From Granulosicoccus sp964594905 (GTDB lineage: Bacteria; Pseudomonadota; Gammaproteobacteria; Granulosicoccales; Granulosicoccaceae), in NCBI GenBank assembly GCA_964594905.1, contig CAZQOI010000005.1, forward strand, positions 1 to 64,000: a DNA stretch of 64,000 nt, read 5' to 3'. This document shows positions 49,332-58,061 of this stretch, one piece after another. The notes below the pieces were generated by a model. That model ran no database searches. It worked only from the letters and a program-made list of their open reading frames with translations, and was not told where the DNA came from. Each line of letters starts with the position of its first letter. Position 1 is the first letter of the stretch. The position numbers and the translations under genes are program-made.

Positions 49332-51191
49332 ATGGGCCTGTTCTTAGCGCAAATACTGACAGGCCTTGCCAATGCGGCGACCTTGTTTCTGGTTGCATCC
49401 GGGTTGTCGCTGATCTTTGGCGTCACCCGGATTGTCAACTTTGCCCACGGTTCTTTTTATATGTTGGGCGCCTTCATCGGTTATTCATTGATGCAGGTTC
49501 TCCCTGGTGCGATCGGTTTCTGGTCATCGGTTGTGCTCGCCGGATTAATCGTCGGTGTAGTGGGTGTCATTGTTGAAATGCTCGTCCTGCGTCCGGTCTA
49601 CAAAGCACCAGAACTCTTTCAACTGGTGGCAACCTTTGGTGTGATACTGGTCATCCAGGATCTGGCACTGATGATTTGGGGTCCTGTGGATGTATTGGGG
49701 CCGCGTGCACCGGGTCTCAAGGGCGTTGTACGTATCCTCGACGAACCAATCCCAAAATACGATCTCGCACTTATTGCGATAACACCCTTCGTATTGTTTG
49801 GTTTGTGGTTTCTGATTGCACGAACGCGTGTCGGCATTCTGGTTCGCGCTGCCACGCAGGATCGTGAGATGGTCGCAGCACTCGGTGTCAATCAAGCATG
49901 GCTGTTTACCGGTGTATTTTTTCTTGGTGCAGCTTTGGCGGGTCTCGGCGGCGCCATACAGTTGCCTAAAGGCGGTGCTGACCTGCTGATGGATTTCAAC
50001 ATTCTTGCGGCGATCTTTGTGGTTGTTGTTATTGGTGGTATGGGATCACTACCAGGCGCATACATAGCAGCCGTATTGATATCTGTACTTAATGTATTTG
50101 GTGTTGCCTATCTGCCGCAAAGTACTTTGGTATTGATGTTTGTTGTCATGGCTGTGGTGCTGACAATACGTCCCTATGGATTACTTGGCCGTGAGGAGGT
50201 TGCTGGTGAACATGGGCAGGTGGGTGAGCCCGAGCGTCCTATCAAGCCAGCGGGCATTGTTGGACGTGTGATGGTTGGTGTATTTCTGATCGCATTGTGT
50301 GCCTTGCCATTACTCGAACAGCATTTCTTTGTTGTGCTCGCAACTGACATCATTATCTTTTGCCTGTTTGCGGCGAGCCTGCATTTTCTTCTTGGGCTTG
50401 GTGGTCTTGTGTCCTTTGGCCATGCGGCCTATTTCGGTGGTGGCGCCTATGTCGCGGCCTTGCTGGTGTCGCAAGCCAATGCGCCGATGGAGTTGGCCTT
50501 TCTATTGGCCCCGGTTGGTGCTGGGCTTGCGGCCGTCATCATTGGTTGGTTGTGCTTGCGCTTGACTGGTGTCTACTTCGCCATGCTCACTTTGGCACTT
50601 GCACAACTGGTGTGGTCACTGGTTTTTCAGTGGGATGAATTTACCGGCGGCGATGATGGTCTGGTGGATATCTGGCCTGCTGAGTGGTTGTCCGAAACCA
50701 GTGCCTACTTTTACTTCACGGTGATAGTCGGTGTTGGCGGCATCATATTTTTGCGCCATGTTGCTCATTCACCGTTTGGTTATGCCTTGCGAGCGTCACG
50801 CGATTCGAGTCGACAAGCAGAGGCGACCGGTATTGATACCAAGCGAGTGCAATGGATAGCCTTTGCATTTGCCGGTGCCATGGCAGGTATTGCTGGTGGT
50901 TTGTTTGTTTTTTCCAAAGGCAGTGTGTTTCCAACTGAGCTTGAAATTGCAAAGTCGTTTGATGGTTTGATTGTGGTCTTTCTTGGTGGGGTAAAGACTT
51001 TGTCAGGTGGTGTTGTGGGCGCAGGCTTCCTGGAAGTCGTCAAAGACTACTTAACGCGTTTCGAATATTGGCGACTGGCGCTTGGCTTACTTATCATTGC
51101 CGTTGTCATACTCGCACCCTATGGCATCGTTGGAAGTCTGCAGCGCCTTGGCGAACGAATCGGTCTGGTTCGTCGGGTAAATACAGAATAA
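49332..51191 (+). CDS. Fused LivH-LivM permease of the ABC importer
   Basis: 619 residues, about twice a normal permease. The first half (to ~295) is LivH-like (LIFGVTRIVNFAHGSFYMLG; GGMGSLPGAYIAAVL). The second half (from ~315) is LivM-like (GLGGLVSFGHAAYFGGGAYV; FAFAGAMAGIAGGLFVF; GGVKTLSGGVVGAGFLEVV). A hydrophilic linker (~290-312) joins them. The fusion provides both membrane subunits in one chain. It ends in TAATG, sharing one base with the start of the ATPase gene. Confidence 0.9.
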   Translation: MGLFLAQILTGLANAATLFLVASGLSLIFGVTRIVNFAHGSFYMLGAFIGYSLMQVLPGAIGFWSSVVLAGLIVGVVGVIVEMLVLRPVYKAPELFQLVATFGVILVIQDLALMIWGPVDVLGPRAPGLKGVVRILDEPIPKYDLALIAITPFVLFGLWFLIARTRVGILVRAATQDREMVAALGVNQAWLFTGVFFLGAALAGLGGAIQLPKGGADLLMDFNILAAIFVVVVIGGMGSLPGAYIAAVLISVLNVFGVAYLPQSTLVLMFVVMAVVLTIRPYGLLGREEVAGEHGQVGEPERPIKPAGIVGRVMVGVFLIALCALPLLEQHFFVVLATDIIIFCLFAASLHFLLGLGGLVSFGHAAYFGGGAYVAALLVSQANAPMELAFLLAPVGAGLAAVIIGWLCLRLTGVYFAMLTLALAQLVWSLVFQWDEFTGGDDGLVDIWPAEWLSETSAYFYFTVIVGVGGIIFLRHVAHSPFGYALRASRDSSRQAEATGIDTKRVQWIAFAFAGAMAGIAGGLFVFSKGSVFPTELEIAKSFDGLIVVFLGGVKTLSGGVVGAGFLEVVKDYLTRFEYWRLALGLLIIAVVILAPYGIVGSLQRLGERIGLVRRVNTE

Positions 51192-51982
51192 TGAGTAACA
51201 CCTCCAAAGCTGTGTTGTCAGTTGAAGGCTTGTCAAAGTCCTTTGGTGGAATCCATGCGGTTCAGGATGTAACGTTTGAGGTTGCCAATGGGGAATTGCT
51301 GGCGCTCATTGGTCCGAATGGGGCAGGCAAGACGACTTGCTTCAATATGCTGATGGGGCAACTTACTCCGACGCGAGGCGTAGTGCGTCTGAACGGCGAA
51401 ATAATCACCGGGCTTAAGCCCAGGCAAATCTGGCGTCGTGGCGTTGGCCGTACGTTTCAGATCACGGCAACTTATTCGTCAATGACTGTCATTGAGAACA
51501 TTCAAATGGCGTTGATCTCACATCACCGGCGTATTTTTTCTGTGCGATCGTTTGCGCACAAACTATATCGGGATCAGGCCATGGCCTTGTTGGAGCTTGT
51601 TGGCATGACCAGTCAAGCCGACCGCCACTCGGCCATTCTTGCCTACGGTGATTTAAAGCGTCTTGAATTAGCCATCGCGCTGGCACACGAGCCAGAACTA
51701 TTGTTGATGGATGAGCCAACGGCAGGCATGGCACCCAGTGAACGTATCACCTTGATGCAATTGATTGCGGATATTGTGGTAGAGAAAAATCTCAGCGTAC
51801 TGTTTACGGAACATGATATGGATGTCGTGTTTGCGCATGCGCATCGTGTCATGGTGCTTAACCGCGGTGAATTGATTGCCAACGGTACGGTTGATGACAT
51901 TCGAAACGATCCAATAGTCAAAGAAGTCTATTTGGGTGGTGGTACTGTTTTCGCCCGCGATGGGGCATCGCATCATGCTTGA
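51191..51982 (+). CDS. ABC importer ATPase, LivG-like
   Basis: 263 residues from the ATG that overlaps the permease stop by one base. Walker A GPNGAGKTT, LivG-type insert (GRTFQITATYSSMTVIENI), signature ILAYGDLKRLELAIAL (the usual LSYG has become LAYG), Walker B LLMDEPTAGMAPSE and the H-loop EHDMDVVFAHAHRV. Energises the importer together with the next gene. Confidence 0.92.
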   Translation: MSNTSKAVLSVEGLSKSFGGIHAVQDVTFEVANGELLALIGPNGAGKTTCFNMLMGQLTPTRGVVRLNGEIITGLKPRQIWRRGVGRTFQITATYSSMTVIENIQMALISHHRRIFSVRSFAHKLYRDQAMALLELVGMTSQADRHSAILAYGDLKRLELAIALAHEPELLLMDEPTAGMAPSERITLMQLIADIVVEKNLSVLFTEHDMDVVFAHAHRVMVLNRGELIANGTVDDIRNDPIVKEVYLGGGTVFARDGASHHA

Positions 51983-52676
51983 ACTCAGTGCCATCAACAG
52001 CTTTTACGGCAAGGCGCATATTCTTAACGACCTAGGCTTCTCCATTGGCGAAGGTGAAGTGGTATCTCTCTTGGGACGTAATGGCGCTGGCAAGACAACC
52101 ACTGTCAAGTCGATCATGCAGCTCGTCAAACCGCAAAGCGGTTCGGTTGTTTTTGATGGTCATGAATTGACTCAGTTAGCACCTCACCAAGTGGCAAAAC
52201 TGGGTGTGGGTTATGTACCCGAAGAACGCCGAATATTCACCGATCTAACCATCATCGAGAATCTGGAAGTTGGCAGGCAAGCACCACGAGGTGGGGTATT
52301 CGAGTGGACGATCGATATACTGTTCGAGCTTTTTCCAAATTTGTCAGAGCGACGTTCAAATCGTGGCCGAGCCTTGTCTGGTGGTGAACAACAAATGTTG
52401 TCGATTGCGCGTACCTTGATGGGTAATCCACGCATTCTGTTGCTTGATGAGCCGTCGGAAGGTATTGCGCCGGTTATCGTGGAACAGATGGCTGACACCA
52501 TTCTCAAGCTTAAGCGCGAAGGTTTGCCAGTGCTGTTGTCCGAACAGAATCTTCACTTCGCCCGATTGGTATCAGATCGTGCGGTTATTATTGAAGGGGG
52601 CAACATCAAGTACAACGGAACGTTTGCGGAACTGGATGCGAGCCCTGACATTAGAAGTGCTTACTTGTCGGTATAA
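51975..52676 (+). CDS. ABC importer ATPase, LivF-like
   Basis: 233 residues from the ATG at 51975, overlapping the previous gene by 8 bases. Walker A GRNGAGKTT, LivF marks (GVGYVPEERRIFTDLTIIEN), signature ALSGGEQQMLSIAR, Walker B ILLLDEPSEGIAPV and a switch region LSEQNLHFARLV. Second nucleotide-binding subunit of the importer. Confidence 0.92.
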   Translation: MLELSAINSFYGKAHILNDLGFSIGEGEVVSLLGRNGAGKTTTVKSIMQLVKPQSGSVVFDGHELTQLAPHQVAKLGVGYVPEERRIFTDLTIIENLEVGRQAPRGGVFEWTIDILFELFPNLSERRSNRGRALSGGEQQMLSIARTLMGNPRILLLDEPSEGIAPVIVEQMADTILKLKREGLPVLLSEQNLHFARLVSDRAVIIEGGNIKYNGTFAELDASPDIRSAYLSV

Positions 52677-52714
52677 AGGTTGAGAGTTGCGAGATTGAAA
52701 GTTGAGTGTGTGAG

Positions 52715-53560
52715 ATGACCTTAGAAGAAGCTCTGGATCGCCGAGCGACGAGTCAATTGGCTGTGCTTGCCGGTGGCACTGATTTTTATCCGGCTCTCGG
52801 TGAAAACCATCCACCATCTGACGTTATTGACACAAGCCGAATCGCCGAGCTCCAAGGCATAAGCCGTGAACAATCCGGATGGCGAATCGGCGCGGCTTGC
52901 ACCTGGACTGAAGTTGTCGAGGCGACACTGCCACCGGCGTTTGATGGCTTGAAAGCGGCCGCACGAGAAGTTGGGTCGATACAGATTCAGAATGCGGCAA
53001 CACTTGCTGGTAATTTGTGCAATGCATCCCCTGCCGCTGATGGAGTACCAGCGCTACTTGCACTCGATGCCAGTGTTGAACTGGCCTCCCAGGGTAATCG
53101 GCGGGTATTGCCGTTGGCCGAATTCATACTCGGTGTTCGTCAAACTGCTTTAAGCGACGACGAACTCCTTATAGCCATTCATATCCCTCTGCAATCTGAT
53201 GACACGCAGAGCGTTTTTGAAAAATTAGGCGCACGGCGTTACCTTGTTATCTCTATCGCCATGATCGCGGTGACACTTTCCCGCGATAACGGCAAGATCA
53301 CAGATGCTCGTGTTTCGGTTGGTTCTTGTTCGCCAGTTGCGGTTCGTCTTGCAGCTGTCGAGTCTGCCATCAATGGACGTCAGCTCGACGAGCTCACATT
53401 GGATGTTGTTTCTAATATTATCTGGCAGGCTGAACTGCCTGAGTTGTCGCCTATAGATGACGTACGTGGTTCTGCCGACTATCGCCATCAGGTTGTGCGT
53501 GAATTGCTCAGCAGGCTTATTGTCAGTTGTATTCAGAAATGGGGAGCCGCTGCAGCATGA
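52715..53560 (+). CDS. Molybdenum hydroxylase FAD-binding subunit (CoxM/XdhB type)
   Basis: 281 residues from ATG 52715 (GTG 52706 is an alternative; an in-frame stop lies just before it). FAD-site motifs LAGGTDFYPAL and LAGNLCNASPAADGVP are present, followed by the C-terminal CO_deh_flav_C region (FEKLGARRYLVISIAM, VSVGSCSPVAVRL). The usual N-terminal ‘F.Y..P’ strand is missing, so the protein is slightly short. Its stop overlaps the next start by ATGA. Passes electrons from the molybdenum-iron-sulfur subunit to its acceptor. Confidence 0.9.
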   Translation: MTLEEALDRRATSQLAVLAGGTDFYPALGENHPPSDVIDTSRIAELQGISREQSGWRIGAACTWTEVVEATLPPAFDGLKAAAREVGSIQIQNAATLAGNLCNASPAADGVPALLALDASVELASQGNRRVLPLAEFILGVRQTALSDDELLIAIHIPLQSDDTQSVFEKLGARRYLVISIAMIAVTLSRDNGKITDARVSVGSCSPVAVRLAAVESAINGRQLDELTLDVVSNIIWQAELPELSPIDDVRGSADYRHQVVRELLSRLIVSCIQKWGAAAA

Positions 53561-56388
53561 CGCCCGACAACACCATTGCTTTGTCCTTTTCCCTGAATGG
53601 AGAATCAGTCACTCATCACACATCGCATACAACACGCTTATCAACGCTATTGCGTGATGCCTGTGATTGTCTGGATGTGAAAGTTGGTTGCAATGCGGGC
53701 GACTGCGGTGCATGTACCGTACTCGTTGATGGTAAAGCTGTCTGTGCTTGTCTGACGGCTGCGGGGCAGGTTGCTGGCAAGTCAGTCGATACGCTGCGTG
53801 GGCTCAATACACAATGTGAGATCACCGAAGCACTCAAGGCGTCTTTTCTGCATCACGGTGCAGCTCAGTGTGGCATCTGTACACCCGGTATGCTTGTCAG
53901 TGCTGTAGCACTATTGCATAAAGTCAAGAACCCCACTGTCGACGAGGTGCAGGATGCCTTGGGTGGTGTCTTGTGTCGTTGTACGGGTTACCGAAAGATT
54001 ATCGATGCGGTGTGTGATGCGGGTTCATTGGCAAAGCGCTCGAGCAGTACTGCATCCTCCAACCCTGACGATACGCAGCCAGAGCTATCACCTAACGTTG
54101 TCGGACAGGCACTGGAACGTGTCGATGGTTTGCCAAAGGTCAGTGGTGCGGATCTGTTTGGTGATGATGTTGCGCCTGCCGATTCACTGGTGCTCAGACT
54201 GGTTCGTTCGCCTTATCATCATGCCTCTTTCGAGTTTGGCGATATTGATGAATTCGTTCAGAGCCATGACGGAATAGAGCGAGTGTTTACCGCCAAAGAT
54301 ATTCCGGGAAGCAATCTCTTCGGCATCATTCCTAATTTCATTGATCAACCTGTGTTCGCCGAAACAGCTAGCCGGTTCAAAGGTGAGGCGGTAGCTGCCG
54401 TAGTTGGCAACAGGGACGCAATGCTGGCTCTGGATCTTGGCACCTTTCCGGTAAAGTTTACCGAACTTGGCGCCGCATTAAATCCAGGTGATGCACTCGA
54501 AGACGACGCTACATTAGTTCATGCTGATCACGGTAGTAATGTGTTGTGTGGAGGCAAGGTCAAGTGCGGTGATGCGACTGCGGCACTGTCTACGAGTTTC
54601 CTGACTGCGCGGGGTCGTTTTTCAACGGGGTTTGTTGAACACGCTTATATAGAACCAGAAGCAGGCTTTGCCGTTCGTGTTGCTGACACACTTGAAGTTC
54701 ATGGTTGTACGCAAGCTGCGTATCTCGATCGCGAAAGTATTGCCGCCATTATGGATTTGCCTGAAAGCTCAATTCGAGTCGTGCCAACAGCTTGTGGCGG
54801 TGGCTTTGGGTCAAAGCTTGACGTCTCCTTTCAGCCGTTTGTAGCCTTGGCTGCCTGGTTGCTGAACAAGCCTGTCAGGCTGGTGTATTCGCGAACTGAA
54901 TCAATGCAGTCAACCACCAAACGTCATGCATCGGACATGCAGCTTGAAATTGGTGTTGATAAGCATGGCATGCTCGAAGGTTTCGCCTTTGATGGCACAT
55001 TCAATACAGGTGCTTACGCTTCGTGGGGTCCAACGGTTGCCAATCGTGTACCAGTGCATGCCTCTGGTCCTTATCGAATTCGTGACTACCGTGCTGAAGC
55101 GCATGCGGTTTATACACACACCTCACCAGCGGGTGCGTTTCGTGGCTTTGGTGTGCCGCAAGTAGCCATTGCACAGGAATCCATGTTCGATGAACTTGCC
55201 AATGCCCTCTCGATTGACAGATTAACGTTCAGACAAATCAATGCACTCGAAGGTGATATGCCAACGGTCACCGGACAGCGCATCGATTCCTATGGCATCA
55301 AGGCCTGTCTCGATGCGCTCGAGACACACTGGAGTGCTGCGAAGGCTGACGCGGCCTCGTTCAATAAACAAGCGGAACAAGATGCATCTCCGTGGCGACG
55401 CGGGATCGGTATTGCTTCGGGTTGGTATGGCTGTGGTAATACATCACTACCAAACCCATCTACGATCAAGTCTGGTATTACTGCCGCTGGGAAAGTCTGC
55501 CTGCATCAGGGGGCGATTGATATTGGGCAGGGTTCGAACACCGTCATTGTGCAAATCTTCGCTGAGACCTTAGGTATTGCTGCATCAGAGATTGAAATTA
55601 TCGGACCCGATACCGCAATCACACCAGACGCTGGCAAGACATCCGCGTCTCGTCAGACGTTTGTATCCGGCAATGCTGCAAGGTTGAGTGCCAAAAGCCT
55701 GCTTAATGAAATTGCTCGTTTGACCAATTGCACACAAATCAAGACACTTGAGTGTGGCGACGGGCAGTTGCTTGTAAACCGTACAAGCGATGACCTGGAC
55801 ACAGCAACCATTGCATTGGCTGAGCTTGCCGTCAACGACGACGGCTATGTATTGATGGCTATAGAATCTTATGATCCACCGACTGAGCCACTTGATGAGA
55901 ATGGGCAAGGTGTGCCGTATGTCATGTATGGATATGCAGCGCAACTGGCGGTACTTGATGTTGATACTCGAATTGGTACCGTGAAGCTTGAAAAATTTAT
56001 TGCTGCGCATGATGTTGGTAAAGCGATAAACCCAGTGCTTGCGGAGGGTCAGATACAAGGCGGAATTGCACAAGGTGTTGGCCTTGCCTTGATGGAAGAG
56101 TTTGTTCCGGGGCGCACAGAAAATTTACATGACTATCTGATCCCGACTATTGGTGACATACCGCCGATTGAATCTATTCTTGTTGAAGTGCCTGATAGCA
56201 ATGGACCTTTTGGCGCTAAAGGTTTGGGTGAGCATGTTCTGATACCAACTGCTCCTGCGGTACTAAATGCGATAGCTGATGCGAGTGGTGCGAGGGTGAC
56301 CGAATTACCTGCGACCCCAGACAAGGTACTTGCCGCGATTCACAGAGCGGAGCACACTATCGAAGTTGAAACACAGGCAGGTGCGTGA
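53557..56388 (+). CDS. Fused [2Fe-2S] and molybdopterin subunits of a xanthine-dehydrogenase-family hydroxylase
   Basis: 943 residues. N-terminal ~160 residues are the small subunit: plant-type cluster Cys45, Cys50, Cys53 and Cys65, then QCGICTPGM and LCRCTGYRKI for the second cluster. From ~185 it is the large subunit (VVGQALERVDGLPKVSGADL onward), with ACGGGFGSKLD, GAFRGFGVPQ and the catalytic Glu892 in FGAKGLGEH near the end. Such enzymes hydroxylate carbon next to a ring nitrogen using water. Fusion of small and large subunits with a separate FAD subunit is a known but minor arrangement. With the reductase and enamidase neighbours, 6-hydroxylation of a pyridine-carboxylate-like ring is the best guess. 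Confidence 0.9.
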   Translation: MTPDNTIALSFSLNGESVTHHTSHTTRLSTLLRDACDCLDVKVGCNAGDCGACTVLVDGKAVCACLTAAGQVAGKSVDTLRGLNTQCEITEALKASFLHHGAAQCGICTPGMLVSAVALLHKVKNPTVDEVQDALGGVLCRCTGYRKIIDAVCDAGSLAKRSSSTASSNPDDTQPELSPNVVGQALERVDGLPKVSGADLFGDDVAPADSLVLRLVRSPYHHASFEFGDIDEFVQSHDGIERVFTAKDIPGSNLFGIIPNFIDQPVFAETASRFKGEAVAAVVGNRDAMLALDLGTFPVKFTELGAALNPGDALEDDATLVHADHGSNVLCGGKVKCGDATAALSTSFLTARGRFSTGFVEHAYIEPEAGFAVRVADTLEVHGCTQAAYLDRESIAAIMDLPESSIRVVPTACGGGFGSKLDVSFQPFVALAAWLLNKPVRLVYSRTESMQSTTKRHASDMQLEIGVDKHGMLEGFAFDGTFNTGAYASWGPTVANRVPVHASGPYRIRDYRAEAHAVYTHTSPAGAFRGFGVPQVAIAQESMFDELANALSIDRLTFRQINALEGDMPTVTGQRIDSYGIKACLDALETHWSAAKADAASFNKQAEQDASPWRRGIGIASGWYGCGNTSLPNPSTIKSGITAAGKVCLHQGAIDIGQGSNTVIVQIFAETLGIAASEIEIIGPDTAITPDAGKTSASRQTFVSGNAARLSAKSLLNEIARLTNCTQIKTLECGDGQLLVNRTSDDLDTATIALAELAVNDDGYVLMAIESYDPPTEPLDENGQGVPYVMYGYAAQLAVLDVDTRIGTVKLEKFIAAHDVGKAINPVLAEGQIQGGIAQGVGLALMEEFVPGRTENLHDYLIPTIGDIPPIESILVEVPDSNGPFGAKGLGEHVLIPTAPAVLNAIADASGARVTELPATPDKVLAAIHRAEHTIEVETQAGA

Positions 56389-57941
56389 TGGTCAGGTTTG
56401 CAGTCGAGCTTGAAGATAACGGCAAGATACGCTGTGACGCCTGCCCAGTCCTGTGCTACATCAAAGATGGCAGAAGTGGTGCTTGCGACCGATATGCAAA
56501 TGAAGGCGGTACTCTGGTAAGAGTTGACCCCTTCACCATACTTGAACGAACTGATAACCCCGCCAATGGAGCGGTTCCGTTTCTTGCTCAACACAGCAAC
56601 AGCACAGACGCGGAAGCCAACTCAACCGATGACAATGTCGAAGCCAGTGTAGAACCCTGGAACGGCGATATCCTGAAACCCGAACGCTTTGTCACAGCTA
56701 TTGGTGCCGGTACTACGTATCCAGACTACAAGCCCGCGCCTTTTATCGTAGGTCAAAAGTACAACGATGTGGATATGGTCACTGTCGTTACAGAAGGCAT
56801 CTTCAGCTACTGTGGCGTCAAGGTAAAGATCGATACCGATCGTCATTTAGGGCCCGAGCAATCCTTGGTGCGCGTTCAAGGTGAAGCGGTAGGTCATGTC
56901 ACTACTGGCGAGTACGGATCGCAAATGTTATCGCTTGGTGGTGTTAATCACCTGACAGGTGGTTCAAAGAAGGAAGGACGACTTACCTGCCAAGCCTTGT
57001 TGGAACTCTGTAATCGACAAGCGGTAGATATGACTATCGACAATGGTGCAGACATTACTGTTCAGGCTGGACAAGCACCGGTTGTTAATGGTGTACGCGA
57101 ACAACTGATGCGTGTTGGTTGTGGCTCCGCAACAATAGGAATGTTTGCCAAACAATGGGCGCCACATGTTGATGAAGTGGTTGTGGTTGATGATCACATC
57201 ACTGGCGTGTTGTCTGAACATCAAGCAGGCAAACTGCTGGATATGCAAGCGACGGGCATCCGAATCAAAGGTCGGAAATCAACACCAGGGCGATACTTTC
57301 AAGTAGCGGAACCAGGTTCGGGTTGGGGCGGTACTGACATCGATGATCCTCTGACCATCATTGACGAATTTAAACCCGCCATAGCTTATCCTGGCTTACG
57401 CTTATTGATGGTGTCGACTACCGGTGAGCAGTGGGCTTACTTTGTACTTGATGAAAATCTCTCGCCAAAGACAGCTGATCTGCCAGAGGCACTGAAAGAA
57501 TCGGTTGATCGTGTTGCCGAGAATTGCGAACCCTCATTGTGCTCAGTCTTGTTCATGGGTGGCGCGGGGGGATCTTTACGAGCAGGCGTGACGGAAAACC
57601 CGGTTCGACTGACCAGATCGGTGCGTGAATCGTTAACTTATGTGTCCTGTGGTGGTGCTCCAGCCTACGTTTGGCCGGGTGGTGGAATTACCGTGATGGC
57701 TGATGTCATGCAAATGCCGGAAAATGCATTTGGCTATGTGCCGACCCCAGCGCTGGTTGCTCCGATAGAGTTCACACTGCGTCTCGATGACTACACGCGC
57801 CTTGGAGGCCACATAGACCGGGTACGGGCCATGGACGAGATCGTCAGCGAAGCTGAGCGCTCAGTGGCTGGCATGGACGATTATCTGTGGCCAGGTGATC
57901 AGCGGCATTTTCGCTGGGCTGGAGGCAAATCTGAAAAGTGA
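56388..57941 (+). CDS. 6-hydroxynicotinate-reductase-like iron-sulfur flavoprotein (Hnr family)
   Basis: 517 residues from ATG 56388, which overlaps the previous stop (TGATG). The N-terminus has a four-cysteine site (Cys16, Cys19, Cys23, Cys33; CDACPVLCYIKDGRSGACDR) for an iron-sulfur cluster. The rest has family-like Gly-rich segments (GVNHLTGGSKKEGRLT, GCGSATIGMF, VLFMGGAGGSLRAGV). The family is known from Eubacterium barkeri, where it reduces 6-hydroxynicotinate to the tetrahydro-6-oxo compound, the substrate of enamidase. An electron donor is not encoded here. Last gene of the operon; 120 bases to the next. Confidence 0.82.
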   Translation: MVRFAVELEDNGKIRCDACPVLCYIKDGRSGACDRYANEGGTLVRVDPFTILERTDNPANGAVPFLAQHSNSTDAEANSTDDNVEASVEPWNGDILKPERFVTAIGAGTTYPDYKPAPFIVGQKYNDVDMVTVVTEGIFSYCGVKVKIDTDRHLGPEQSLVRVQGEAVGHVTTGEYGSQMLSLGGVNHLTGGSKKEGRLTCQALLELCNRQAVDMTIDNGADITVQAGQAPVVNGVREQLMRVGCGSATIGMFAKQWAPHVDEVVVVDDHITGVLSEHQAGKLLDMQATGIRIKGRKSTPGRYFQVAEPGSGWGGTDIDDPLTIIDEFKPAIAYPGLRLLMVSTTGEQWAYFVLDENLSPKTADLPEALKESVDRVAENCEPSLCSVLFMGGAGGSLRAGVTENPVRLTRSVRESLTYVSCGGAPAYVWPGGGITVMADVMQMPENAFGYVPTPALVAPIEFTLRLDDYTRLGGHIDRVRAMDEIVSEAERSVAGMDDYLWPGDQRHFRWAGGKSEK

Positions 57942-58061
57942 AGAAACGGATAACTTTCGCCTAAAACTTGACGCAGTACCGATTTGACCGGTACAACGCC
58001 AAATTACACGTATGATTGACCTCTCGCCAAGACGGCGATGTTTCCACCTGTATTGAGAATC

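Noticed and set aside
48081..52676. Plain leucine/isoleucine/valine transporter
   Set aside because: The components are of that family, but location within a ring-degradation operon argues for an aromatic or heterocyclic acid substrate.
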